Source: Rhytidiadelphus loreus (lineage: Eukaryota; Streptophyta; Bryopsida; Hypnales; Hylocomiaceae). From it: a DNA stretch of 64,000 nt. Both the position numbers and the translations under genes were made by a program. Location: contig OX344764.1 in assembly GCA_947034895.1 (NCBI GenBank), positions 47,721,348-47,785,347 of the forward strand, in the 5' to 3' direction. Shown one piece after another: positions 22,301 through 34,094 of the stretch. Every line of letters begins with the position of its first letter. The stretch's first letter is position 1. Below the pieces are notes generated by a model. That model searched no databases. It had not been told where the DNA came from and saw nothing but the letters and a program-made list of their open reading frames with translations.

Positions 22301-25300
22301 GTCGTCTCCAGAGACGTCGCCGTCAGACTCGGACGACGTGGCTGGCCCACTCAACATCAAATGGAATTGGATCTGGAAACGAGAAACAACACGGGGGGAC
22401 TCCGGCATCAGGGATCAACTGCAGAAGCTCCAGTGGCTAAATGCCACCCTCATGACACAAGTCCAAAAACCCCAGGAAATACGAAATTCATCAAAACAAC
22501 GGAACTCCGCAAAGGACAGGAGCCGCACAAATACACGAATGGCAAACAGGCGAAATAGCGAGTACCTTCGACTTCGCCCAAATGGGAACAGGCCTGGCCT
22601 GATGCATCTGAACTTCAGCATTGGACATGAACCAACGTTGCATCTCTTCAGTCGTCGTACCTTCCTTAGCTAAAGACCCAGAACACACACACGGGACGGA
22701 CGACACTCCCACTCCGGCGACTTCGTGACCCGCACCCTGGGAATCCACTCGCTCTTCCCGTTCCACCCAGTTCGGACGACGAGAAACGTCCCACCTCTCC
22801 ACGGGCTCCACAACGACCTTCAGCTCCGCAGACAAACCGGGACTCCCCGGGGAAACCATGCCGGCCATTTGCGGCAAACCGTTCGGGTAAACACCGTCTC
22901 CTCCCGCAGAGGGACGTAGCAAATAACGAAGAAGATGACCCGTCGGACACATCACCCACAGTTGGTCCTTCAACGTACCCACACCCACCTCAGACTCCAC
23001 GCCGGCACCACCACCGTCGTGAAACACGGCAGCCACGGAACCGGCAAGCACGTTCGGACGACCCGTCGCCGTCACAGCCGCACTCGTCACCGTGCCACGC
23101 CACCCGCCAGTCCCATTCTTGATTCGACTCACCACATTCAGAGTGATGGCAGAAGGAGGAGGGTTCACGGCTTGCGGATTCGAACTCAGGGATCCGGGAC
23201 TCGACCACCACGGGAACACGGGAGAAGATGTCAACGTCGGACCAATCAGGCCATCCACAGGCACCGTTCCGTGCGTTTGCGGACCCACTGGGCCACCGAA
23301 CGGAGATATCGCGAACAAGTGCTGGGTTCCCCTGGAAGAGCTCACAGCAATCCAATGGCTGTCGGCACTGAAACTGATGTCCTGAATCACCTGGCACAAT
23401 CCAACGAGAAACACGAATAAGGTCCGCGACCTCATCACATCTCCTGCACTGCACGACCCACTCGTACACACACTGAGTTGCACTGACTGAAAATTTGGAC
23501 AGCAGTCATCCCCGAATGAAAACGGGGTCGTCTACAGTCACTTCTCGTGGTCGACAACCTCCTACTTTCAAGTTGGGTAAGAAATGCAGACACACTGATA
23601 AGAAAACAGTCTCATCTTGCACCAATAACGATCTTTCAGCGCCTGATGCTGACCACACTCTTACACGAGTTCAAATGATTCAAGGGACACAACCAGTAGG
23701 ATTCACCCGAAGACCCACATGCATACTCTTCGCAATATCGAAGCGCTTGCGAAGAAACGACAAAACTGTGCACCACTTACCGCATTCGTCACACCACGAG
23801 ACAGCTTGTAAAGATGCACGTGAGTCATACTGGAATCGCCAGCACCAGGAACACCGCTGCTCGACGACGGAGGGGTCAGACGAAACACGTTCAGGTTGTG
23901 ACCATACACAGACGCCGTCACCAGGAGAGTGCCGCTCGGATCGAAGGACACAGCGGACAAAGGGCTCGTGTGCGCACGGAATTGGGCCACCACGCTCTTG
24001 CTCACGATGTCGCGAATAATCACCTGAAATCCAGACCACATCACGAATCTCAGAAAAACTCCGCATGCACGTCTCCAACCATCACGGCAGTGCTGCAGAC
24101 AATACCACACTCCCAAGCGGGATGCATAAATGGGTTACGGGGATCACCGTTCCAGAAAATTCAGGCTCAGCAACAGACCCGCCTTGCCAAGGACTGGGAC
24201 CGTTCGAACCATTCTTCCAAATGGGACTACCCACGCCGGGAGAACCAGTGACACCATCCGGCATCAGCTCCGAGTAGTAACTTTTCGTCGTCTTGTACAC
24301 CATGTCACCCAAGGTCACCACTCCGGCCACGAGATGCTTGCTCGACTCCTTCGCATAATGAGCCACGAAGCTGCCATTGGCTGGCGAAGACGACGGACTC
24401 ACACCGGGAGACGGGGTCAGGTGCTGGGGGGCCACACGACCGGTCGTCGCCACAAGAGGCTGGTTCGCGGCATACGCCAACCAACGGGGACCGACTGCCA
24501 TGGCGCCGAACCCATAGTGACTCGACCCGGGGGAGGAAGTCGGGGACGGATAAGTAAGCACACTAAATATATTCTGAAGGCTACCTGCATCGAAACAATA
24601 GATCTGCACACCCACGAGAACAAGAAAACTCCATCAAAGCGCCGTTTTCATCTTCTCAAAAGCGTTCTAACAACGACGAAAAGGCTGGTCGCAATGACGA
24701 CTACCACAAAATGGGGCCTGAACCCTAACGCAGACCTGCAAGTCCCAGGAGCAACTGCTACTCCACGCCCGTCACAAAGCAGTAGGGATAAAGAAACACT
24801 ACCAAACAGGGAAGGACACGGAAAACCTTGAGCAAGCAAAACAGGAGAAGTCCAAGTACCTGGGTGGCCAGAGCAACTGCAATCACACGAGAGCTACAGC
24901 GCACTGCGTGAATGCCAGTGCGGAATCGTAAGGTATGCACATAAGAATGAGTACGAAGCGAATAAAATTTCACCACCGTCGGCACGAAGTGGGACCCGGT
25001 CACGCCCACATTGCCACCGCCGCTACCAACACCGTAGCCACCCGGGAAACCTCCGCCGCCTGGGCTCCCGGAACCGGATGTGTCGGAAGTCACAACTAAC
25101 AGCAGAGGACGAGATCCCTTAAAACTAGAACCTCCATCCACGGGGTCTGGAGTTATCGGTTTCGGGGCCAAACGAAGGAACGCCACGGGACCGTCACGGC
25201 GGGACACCAACTCATGCACGTTGCTCGCGTCTTGGACATCCCACACTTGGAATCCATTCAAATAAGTCAAAAGGAGCACTCGTCGAATCTCGCCCGAACT

Positions 25301-27230
25301 GAGCTCGAGCTTGTCAAAGTTCGACCACTGCACCTGCAAATGCACACAATACAAAGGATTCAAAGCAGTGGCCGCGAAAATCAACGAAGGAGTCGGCCCC
25401 GAGGGGACTCCGCCGTGTGTAAGGCTGAGGCTCGACGTTGACCGCAATGCCGCAACAAACCAAGTGCAAAACCCTAAAATAACGAACAAAAATCTAGGTG
25501 CGGTCGCCTGCATCAATGTATGACTCCTCACGCCTTCACACACAATCCTATCAGCAAGGAAAGAGTTACTTTCCAACCGAACTTGGAATGCATGCAGCCA
25601 ATGGAATGGAACTCAGCCTCCAAATGTCTGAATTGGAATGACGCAATATCCCACAGAAACCAGCAAGGGGGAAAATGATTCACACAAAACCTGGAGGGAC
25701 TACAAAACGAAAAGAGCGACCTCAAGTCTCGGATTGGAGGAGCAAGAGTGGGACCGAACCCCCAATTGCGGGAAGCAATTTGAAAAGAGAGAATGAGCAA
25801 CTACGAGTGGTTGGCATCCCAATGAAATACAAACTACGAAGATACAAGCTTGCCAAACAAGGGCCAGGCGCTCAAGGGACACAACAACAGACACCAAAGT
25901 CTCCAGTACCTGTTCACGCTGACGATCATCTTCATGATTCAATGAACCGCTGGAAGCGGCCGACACAGCAGCCTGACGAACGGTGGACGCAGCGATGCTA
26001 CTCGCGTTCGCAGACACGCTCCGAAGATAGTTGGATATAGTGCGAAAGGAGGAAGGCAGCGAGCTGAATTTGCCCCCACGGGGACTACGCACATGATAGT
26101 CGGCATCGTTCCTCATCCCACTCAATGCCTTGCCTTGCAAAGATTGTCGAACCTTCTAAGCGCATGCCCACGCTGCGGTTCCTGTGCACCCACCAAGTGC
26201 CATCAACACCCAATGCTTCACAGTGGCCAACAACTAGGACCCAATCCACATGACAAAGCTTCTCAACCCCAGAAAACCCACTGCTGCTGGCCTTGGAATC
26301 TCAGGGCCACAAACCAGGCGGCAGAGTGCGCCCCAAGAGACACTCTGTGCCTGTTCTACGCAGAAAATGGCCAGGAGGAGTCATCGCGTCACCTCAGTCG
26401 CGCTCATCCCAAGAACATCGACAATAAAATCCCGTGCCGTGATGCGAATTACCGACGGACGTCAGAAATAGCTTGCAAAACGTTGCAACACCACATCACG
26501 GAACGCGGAGCACGCATCGGAGACCCAACCAAACAGCTCAAAACAAACAGTGCTTGCCGGATTCGTTTCGTCTCCAACTCAGTGCTGGCGAACCGCGGCT
26601 ACGCCTATCAACTCGAACACCCTCAATACACGATTGCACAGACGAAAAACAAAACGTGCAACGATCCTTCCCAATACATGCAACAGGATTGGACTCGATC
26701 GAATTTGGGTTCAGACCACATACCTGGCAACGACTGACGACTTGTGTCAGCCCATTGCCTCCTTAAAATGCTACAGCCATGATTGCAACTTCGATTCTCG
26801 CTCCAGGTCCCACCACTCGGATGCCTCGACAACCGACCTTCAACAACGGAATTCACAACCGATTGATCGAGGATGGGGGAGTCTCCTCAACCTGCACGTC
26901 CCAAACACACAAAATCATCCACCATTCTCGAACTCAGACAAGAGCGTTTCCGCACCAGGAAAACCCTCTCGAACCAACAATCCGAACCCAGACAAGGCGA
27001 GTATTCGATGCGCACTTCCCGATGAGAACAAAGCATCGAGACGTTTCCGGCTCTGGATCGGAAAACCTGCAAAATAACCTCTCCGAATTCAACTCGTCGA
27101 CGATTCAGGGGAAAGTTTGCGCGCGCGCGCACACACACACACAGGTGTCGACGTGCACGTCACGAAAGAGAAAGCATTGGAGAATTGGACGCGATCGCCG
27201 CCCATGCACTTCCGGAAGACCGAAGGAACG
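19361..27230. repeat. Left arm of large inverted repeat, near-identical core
   Basis: Base x here corresponds to base 77,999 minus x in the right arm (50,767-58,638), with no net insertion or deletion from 19,379 to about 27,118. I found only isolated differences: one codon change near 24,155 (Ser versus Ala), single bases near 26,945, 26,982 and 27,040, and a two-base difference in the GC/AC tract at 27,119. The outermost 90 bases (19,361-19,450) are somewhat more diverged. The arm contains a complete ATG18/BCAS3 gene with all introns. Confidence 0.93.
20456..26116 (-). CDS. ATG18: Autophagy-related protein 18, plant BCAS3-containing type (left-arm copy)
   Basis: Nine exons on the minus strand: 26116-25910, 25333-24860, 24603-24148, 24023-23781, 23390-22566, 22372-22185, 21941-21727 (or -21696), 21559-20759 and 20463-20456, about 1,140 residues. 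ATG18/WIPI proteins bind PI3P through a seven-bladed propeller and act in autophagosome formation; this subgroup carries a BCAS3 module. Diagnostic pieces are GKFSSLPSSFRTISNYLRSV at the N-terminus, NGFQVWDVQDASNVHELVSR, FRAHTSPLSAVSFDPSGTLL, VIQDISFSADSHWIAVSSSR, and the BCAS3-type EEMQRWFMSNAEVQMHQARP. The lipid-binding FRRG motif appears as LSRG, a degenerate form. The C-terminal 350 residues are low-complexity and Ser/Gly-rich. The exon 7/8 junction is uncertain because the better donor breaks phase. It differs from the other copy by at least one residue (Ser for Ala before VIIRDIVSK). Confidence 0.88.
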
Positions 27231-27600
27231 ATACTACTCTTGACCAAATTCATACAGCACGCGATCATCGCCAGACAGCATGGCGGCATGCGCACGCCTC
27301 CAGGCGGCGTACAGCACACAACATCACTACTGAGATCACGAAATCCATCACCAATCGACCCTCCAACACAAACCCTCTGTGCCCTGACAGTCAATATTAA
27401 AACCCTAACCACGCGCCCTCAAAATTCCTCCGAATGACACACCGGAATTCCAAAAAGAAAAGCGACGGAACGCTTCCTCGCGTCCTCACCTTGCAAGTCA
27501 TGTCACGCTCACAATTCCCTCCGCACTCCTACCCCGCGAGCGTTTCTTTGGACACCAACCGCTGCGACGCATGAGAGGAGTATGCATCCGCACCATCTAA
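26117..27600 (-). promoter_or_regulatory. 5' leader/promoter region of left-arm ATG18
   Basis: GC-rich sequence without a convincing coding exon upstream of the ATG. The half nearer the gene (to about 27,230) is almost identical to the right arm, while the rest is diverged. It contains an alternating GC then AC tract at 27,119-27,142 and a possible 5'UTR splice donor near 27,610. There the minus strand reads CAGTGGTAAAAAGTTAATT, where the other arm has CAGTGGTAAGTTAATT. Confidence 0.45.
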
Positions 27601-28965
27601 TTAACTTTTTACCACTGCGTCATCACCATCATCACCATTGAATGGATCGCCGAAGGCCGAAAGCTCAATCGCGACAACCGCGGCATCCCCGATGAACGGA
27701 GGGACAAAGACATAGAATACGGAACTTGAGCTTGGAAAAGGGAATCAAGTGGCCAGCGGAAGAAGAAACCAAACAACCGAACAAACAAAAAGAAAAAGAC
27801 AAAGAAAATACAAACCATGGACAAGGATAGGCTGACCGAGAATTGCAGGGCGGAAGCTGGTTGGAGTGTGCGAGCGAGCGAGTGAGCGAGCGGCACAAGA
27901 GTCCTCGTGATCCCCAGCAAAGGGTTCGCGAAGCAACGCTCGACGTCGATCTTGCGCGTAAGTTACTCCATTCTCCCGCAAGATCGCCACGCTCCTTACA
28001 AAACGCAATCCCAGAAGCTGAGGAGTTAATGTAAAGTGATTGAAGAAGAAAAGGAAGGGGAAAAGAAAAAGAAAGAAAAGGAAAAGATCTTAAAATAGCA
28101 AAATTAGCATGAATGTGGACACACATACATGTATGTATGAATGTGCATGCATGTATTCAACTATTGATATAAGGTATTATTGGTGAACAAGACACTTAGT
28201 AGCTAAAGAGCATGAATTTTCAAGTATTTTTACTACGAGCTAGGATATTTATTAATCATTGAAGTTATGGAGCATCTATTACAGACATTAAAAAAAAAAT
28301 AGAGAATGATTGTAGAGTCCAGGGTAAATCTATGGCACAAAGATGTGCATAGATTATCAAAGTTCATGACGTTGTTGTGAATATTGATTCAACAAGCACT
28401 GATCTTCTTCGTACGTTGAGAGCATGGAGGTAGTAAATAAAAAGTTCTTAGACTGTCCACATCCATGTCTGTGGTGTTAACGACAGGAGGCATATTATTG
28501 TTCACTCGAATTGTATAAGTCTTAGGTACACGCGAGGGTACACATCTTGGTTATCTTGGAATCTTGGAAGGGTCAACACCATGATCCTGACCACCATTGA
28601 ATGATGAAAAAAAGAATGTTTGGTACTTGAAATTCAATTGGTTAGTATGTATTTGGCATTCAACCAATAGTCCACAACAAATGTATATAAAGAATTTGTA
28701 AACACCGTCATAGCACATGGTATGACCTTTCAAAGCAATCTCTTTACAGTGACATCTTTGCCAACTATCAAAATAAATTAAGTTACAACAAACCAATGGA
28801 TGATTTGGCTTATTGACTATTGGAATATGTACATCAAATAAGGAATTTGGAAGATCAATGAAGATGAATCACCCTCAAATTCATATTCTTTATATTCCAA
28901 CCAATTATACTAATATCAATTAACCTTTCAAATAAACAATTGGTATCATTCAACAATGTCCTTTT
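27231..28965. repeat. Left arm, diverged inner shoulder of the inverted repeat
   Basis: This stretch still aligns in inverse orientation with about 49,080-50,766 but with many substitutions and indels. Matching landmarks are CGACGTCGATCTTG at 27,940 with its complement near 50,016; GATCTTCTTCGTACGTT at 28,401 with the complement near 49,616; CCACCATTGAATG at 28,591 with 49,441; and TATTCCAACCAATTATAC at 28,902 with 49,146. Identity falls from near complete to clearly imperfect at about 27,230. Recognisable homology fades near 28,965. Confidence 0.82.
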
Positions 28966-28969
28966 AGGT

Positions 28970-29895
28970 AATGGTAGACAAGTAGCTAAATTAACCCTGA
29001 AGAGATTAGACCTTCTCTAAGAAATTTTGCCAAAAACTGCATGATTTTTGAACCAATAAGTGTATTTTTCATGTGTACAATAAAGTTGAAAGTCATTCAT
29101 TAGCAATTGTTTAGCCTTTGCATCCTTTCAGAGTAGCATTAGATGTTTTTTAGCTACTTTGGAAGGCCATTTTTAGGTTCGTTTCCATGCTCCAAAACAA
29201 CCATAGCTAAATAGAATTAAAAATGATTAAAAAATGAATAAATGAATGAATAAAAAAAGGAAAAAATATATATTTAAAAAATATTTTTTTTTACTATTTT
29301 TTTAAAATCATTTATTACTATCTGATATAGTAATCACCATGCCACATCAATACACTCATGTGGCAGAGTTCCTAAAGTTTGGGAACTCAAGGGAATGTAG
29401 AGAAACTCGCAGCCTTGTACACCAGTTGAAACTCATCTAATGATTAAAGAAGAAAGGAGGAAGAAAGAAAAGAAAAGAAAGAAAAGAAATCTTAAATTTT
29501 TTTCATAAAATAGAAAAATTAGCATATACTTTCAAGTATATATAGAGAGATTATTTTTATTTTTTACTTGCATTAAAAAAGATAAATTTTGTGGTCAAAT
29601 GCTGGGCTTTATGGTTGTAAAATTATATTAAAAAATTTCTCTCAATAGAGTTAGAGTTTTTTCAAGAGTTTTTTTTCTTGGCTAAGATTTTTATTTTTTC
29701 TAGAATTCACTACCTAGTGTAAGTCTCTTGATTTACACTAGATGAGGCCTTTAAAACTAATTTTCAAAAAAGATTTTGGTTTAGATACAAAATTTATACT
29801 TGTCATCATCCCATTCCCCTCTTAATAAAATTAAAATATGATAACTTAATTTTGGTATATTCAGTTGTGACCTATAGCAAAAATGATATGTGGGG
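28970..29895. other. AT-rich spacer DNA, no supported gene
   Basis: I see no exon, RNA gene or transposon end. An AAAGAAAAGAAAAG-type purine tract lies near 29,460. Confidence 0.35.
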
Positions 29896-29899
29896 CTAA

Positions 29900-30374
29900 T
29901 CCCCTATAGTCCCAAAGAGTCTCTATGGAGGGACTCTTGGGATTTTAGGTAGGCTTGTGTGATTTCAAATTTTGACATGATTTTTTAAAACTTTTTTTGA
30001 AGATAGGAAATCAAATTAGCTTTCCGGGAATATAATTTTTTTTCAATTATACTTCTACTTAATCATTTTTTAATAAGTGAAAATTAAATATTCTTTTGTT
30101 TATTTATTTTTCTTATATTTTCAACTCAATTATTCATCATAAAAAATTAGAAAAAAAAATTAGTAGTACAAAATTTACAATTAATAAGATTTAAAGTCAA
30201 AGAATATAGTTGAGCAATGGGTACAAAATTTGTTTTCTTCACTTTAAATGCAAATATCTTGTAGAAAAAAATAATGTTTAAAGTTTTCTTCTCTTTGCAA
30301 TAGAGTTTTTGAGTGTTTTTGAGTGACAATTTTGAGTGTTTTTTGGTGGAAATAAGGCCTTGGGACTTTAGGGG
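29900..30374 (+). mobile_element. piggyBac-like family P1, copy B (internally deleted)
   Basis: The right end, GGACTTTAGGGG followed by TTAA (30,375-30,378), is identical to that of copy A. The left end, CCCCTATAGTCCC, is preceded by CTAA, a one-base variant of TTAA. Only about 475 bases remain, so the middle is deleted. A subterminal hairpin is present at the left end (AAGAGTC, loop, GGACTCTT), with a stem sequence different from copy A. TTTTGAGTGTTTTTTGG and AAATAAGGCCTT are retained near the right end. Confidence 0.68.
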
Positions 30375-30599
30375 TTAACTAAAAGCTACTTGAAGCTCAA
30401 CCTAAGATAGTTGCTAACCACACCTTTTAAATTATTGATTCGTGAGTCTAATTTGGGCTCTATTTGAACTTCCTAGATTAGCTTCAATCAAGATGAGCTC
30501 AATGTGTATCAATGAAGAGTTTCTCAGTAGTATTTGAAGTTACAAAGTTTAACAAAAATAATTCATTTAAAGCTTATTTTATATACTTGCTTTGGGATG

Positions 30600-31005
30600 G
30601 ATGGAAGCGCCAATTAGCCTCAAGCTAGCTCTAGTTCAACACTCTAGCCTTAGTTAATGTAAAGTGTTGAAGCCCAATTTTAGGGCCCAATTTTCCTAAT
30701 GCTCAATCAAAAAAATATAAAAGTATGCATCTTTCTTTTTCTTTTTCTTTTTCTATTTCAAAAAAATAAAAGAGAAGTTTTTGTTTTTGTTTTTGTTTTT
30801 CCTTTTTCTTCCTATTTATTTTATTTCAAAAATAGAAAAGATAGATTTTGGACTTTTTTCAAGCATTTTCTTTTTATTCCTATTTTTTATATTTCAAAAT
30901 AAGAAGAGGGAGTTTTTTTAATTTTATTTGATCCTTTTCATTTCTCTTCTTATTTCTTGTCAACATTTTGATTAATTGTTAATGACTTATATGGGGTGGC
31001 TTATT
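30600..31005. repeat. Dispersed repeat R3, second copy
   Basis: It matches 13,780-14,290 in the same orientation: AATGTAAAGTGTTGA, then a block on 'cccaatttt', then the tandem CTTTTTCTTTTTCT / TTTCAAAAATA-type units. It is shorter than the first copy and has no coding capacity. Confidence 0.58.
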
Positions 31006-31009
31006 GAAA

Positions 31010-31610
31010 TTGAATGAGGATCTACTAATGTTCAATTCCAAAAAATATAAAAGTACACACAAAAAAATCCAAAAAGTACTAAGAAAAAAACAACTTGTTG
31101 TTAATTGTTAAAGAAAGAAACGGCCTCATTCATCTTTATAACAACAATAGATTTCTTGGACAAAACAGGTTTATGTATACTCTTTAGTATTGCAAAAAAT
31201 TCATATGCTAACACCAATCCACCCATTAAGACTGTTTGTTTGTTTGTTTATTTGTTTGATATGGTGAGATCTCCTAACCCGTTTGTTTCCCAGTTATGTG
31301 CTTGGTACCATCAGAAAGCCTTCGGCAAGGAGGGGTGCACAGGCTTTGTTTCGTGGTGTTTGGACCTATAGTGTGAAAGTTATGAAATTTCAAAGTTTTT
31401 ATAAGTAAGAAAATTAGAAAATTAATTTTCTTTTGTCCGTGACAATGGCACAGGGCACACTAAGCTTAGTCACCATGAAAACAATGTAGACATGACATGG
31501 CAAGCATATCTCTTTGCAAGCACAAAAACATTTCCTTTCACTGCTTCTGCCATGTCCCCCTCGTGCTTTGATTCTCTCTAGAAGATTGTGTGAGCCCTTG
31601 AAAGCAGCCT
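31010..31610. other. AT-rich spacer DNA, no supported gene
   Basis: A short open frame at 31,105-31,371 begins at a plausible ATG-free context and shows no family resemblance. A GTTTGTTTGTTT microsatellite lies near 31,235. Nothing else is visible. Confidence 0.3.
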
Positions 31611-31617
31611 AAGTTAA

Positions 31618-32586
31618 CCCTAGACCGCCCAAGAGGACAAAAAGTGTCCTCACATAGTTTTAAGTTAAATTCAAAGTACTGTAACTTTTGCATCCAATGT
31701 CCACATTCAATAAAACTTGTTGGGAAAGTTGTGCCTTTTCTTCTAGTTTGTGTGTTAAAAATTTCAGATCAATCCAAGAGGTAATGATTTTCTGGAAGCC
31801 AATCAAAGTTCACAGGCTCGATTTGTTTCACCAAAGTGCACTTCATGGCTGCAACTTCGGGGGCTTGTATCTCCTTCATCCAATGTTCGATTTCAATAAA
31901 ACTTGTTGGGTTGTGTTTCCCTTGAATTCTAGTTACTGTGGTGAAATTTTCGTGTCAATCCAAGTTGTTTTGAATGTTTGGGAGCAATTCAAAATTCAGA
32001 ATTCCGCCATTTATGGACTATAGTGAACTTTGGCGGCTTGTATCTTCTTCATAAAATGTCCATTTTCAATAAATGTTTTTGAAAAAGTTGCGTATACTAG
32101 TCTAGTTTGTGTGGATAAATTTTCATATCAATACAAGAATTTATGAAAAACAAAGAAGCATTTTAGTAGAAGGAGGTTCAGCCCTAGATGTGTTTTTTGC
32201 AACTTTTCTTGCCTATTTTTGACATTTACAAGCCATTTTGCAAACACATTGAGTCAATTGATTGATATTTTTTTTCGCCAATGTGTTTGTATCCTAGTTT
32301 TGAATCACTTTGTAGTTTAAAGTTTTTTCATTTGATTAGGTTTAGAAATCAAATTTGGCCTCTAAATGTGTTTTTAGGAAAATTCTAGCATTCTTTTTCA
32401 ACACTAAAACATTATAATCTTGCAATCTACACAGTCAAATGACTTCAAATTTGATCCATGACATCTACAACATGTGTACTACATGATTGTACGGTTAAGA
32501 TCTTTATTGCTTAGTCACATTTATATTTATAGCACTTCAAAAACTAGGATGTTTTTTTACCCAAAATGGCCATGGGCGGTCTAGGG
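31618..32586 (+). mobile_element. Non-autonomous piggyBac-like element, family P2, copy 1
   Basis: The element is 969 bases with perfect TTAA on both sides (31,614-31,617 and 32,587-32,590). The perfect 14-base inverted ends read CCCTAGACCGCCCA. A subterminal hairpin, GAGGACA-AAAAG-TGTCCTC, lies just inside the left end. The interior holds three diverged tandem units of about 173-183 bases, starting near 31,685, 31,868 and 32,041, each with a CATCCAATGT-like word, CAATAAAACTTGTT and AATTTTC. There is no transposase. The CCCTAG start resembles canonical piggyBac ends. Confidence 0.8.
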
Positions 32587-32590
32587 TTAA

Positions 32591-32989
32591 CCCCTTTAGG
32601 ATGTTAGCAAGTGTACGCTTTTGTATACTACGTCGTAAAATACAGTCTGACTCACATTAAAGTTTGAAATCTGAAAATGTGATAGTGCACAAGTTTCCGT
32701 CAGTAGATTAATAATTTTATCCAAAATTTTGCACTTTTGTCTCACATCCCAAGACTTGAATTGAATTTCAACAATTAATGAGAAGAATCACATGTTGAAA
32801 AAAAGGAGAGAAGCAATGAGCCATCCACTTACATTTGCCCACCTCAAACCATACAACAAAACACATTAAAGCTCACTACACATTTAATGGAAAGCGAAAA
32901 CATTGGAAAGAGGACCCAATTAAAGGCAAGGCATACTGTATTGTATAAAAATTCGTAGGCCAGTTTGGGCTGCTAACATCCTAAAGGGG
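32591..32989 (+). mobile_element. Non-autonomous TTAA element, family P3
   Basis: About 399 bases that start directly at the TTAA closing the P2 element. The inverted ends are CCCCTTTAGGATGTTAGCA on the left and the complement of TGCTAACATCCTAAAGGGG on the right. The right flank is GTAA, a one-base variant of TTAA. The interior is unrelated to P2. Its sharing of a TTAA with P2 shows that two elements chose the same tetranucleotide. Confidence 0.75.
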
Positions 32990-34090
32990 GTAACTTACCA
33001 ACCGATTGCTCAGGTAGTTGTAAACTACAACAAGCCTTTTTCCAAAGTCCGGAGCTATGCCAGCACACAATTTTATTAATTTTTAAACTGTGCTTCATAC
33101 ATGGTAGCTAATGTGCCTAGTTACTATTATTAGACTAGTGAAATTTTTTAATTTACTTGTTGGCAAGTGAAAGGAAGTTCCAACGTACCAAAGAATATGG
33201 CATTTGGATACTATATGCAAAAATTATGAAGGGTCAAAGTTTAATAAAATAATAACTTTCATTGATTAACAATAGAGATGTTCATGATCCAATCAGCCCT
33301 AGATGGGAATTAAGGCCACCCAAAACCTCATCCTCAATTCTTCCCTTGGGTCTAGAAGGGTTGGTGCTAAAACTAGAATACATAAGATGAGTTGTAGTTC
33401 TAGCTTGGCCCTAGTATAAAGCCTTGGGACAGATTTGGAGAAATTGAGTGATCCTATTGGTTCAAACTTAGAGAGTTCGGGACAACTTTCAATATGATCC
33501 TAAGTATAAATTGGGCCTAACTTTATTTTACAATATTTGGTACTATATCAAAGCTTAGATAACAATAAGCAAAACAAATAGTGTATCTATATGATTGTCC
33601 GTCACCTTATCAATGACAAAAATATTGTGCACATGGCGTAATGTTTTCATCTTCAAATTGAGTGTATCTTTGGATTTAATTTAATTAAATGCAGATTAAT
33701 GTTGTTCTGTACCAAATTGTTCCTAGCTATAATTATAATATTGTCAATCAAGTTGACAACATCTCAATTACTTTTCACTACTACCTTTGGGTGTCCTTCC
33801 AATTTCCATCTACAATATCTACATTTTATATTCTAGGTTTATCCATTATCCAAGTTGGTAAATAACAAAAGTTTTTAGAGAAAATGATCATACATCTCTA
33901 GATCTTATACATTGAGGCAAACTAAACAAAGTTATGCAAGGTTCACACTATCAAGGATTATATATATAGCGTCAATGTCTTCTTAGGCTTCTAGGGGTCA
34001 AGAGACTTACTAATTTCCAACCTCCATGAATCAATTCTCCTACTAAGGACATCTACAATATGGAAAAAGATGTGCAAAACTATCTCCTAG
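32990..34090. other. AT-rich spacer DNA
   Basis: There is no supported gene. A short repeat at 33,178-33,245 (CATTTGGATAC, TTATGAAGGGTCA) recurs at 890-955. Confidence 0.35.
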
Positions 34091-34094
34091 TTAA

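Noticed and set aside
21252..22558. Long plus-strand open frames inside the left arm (and their minus-strand mirrors at 55.4-56.7 kb)
   Set aside because: They lie antisense to GC-rich ATG18 exons, have Arg/His/Thr-biased composition typical of reverse-strand shadows, and carry no domain.
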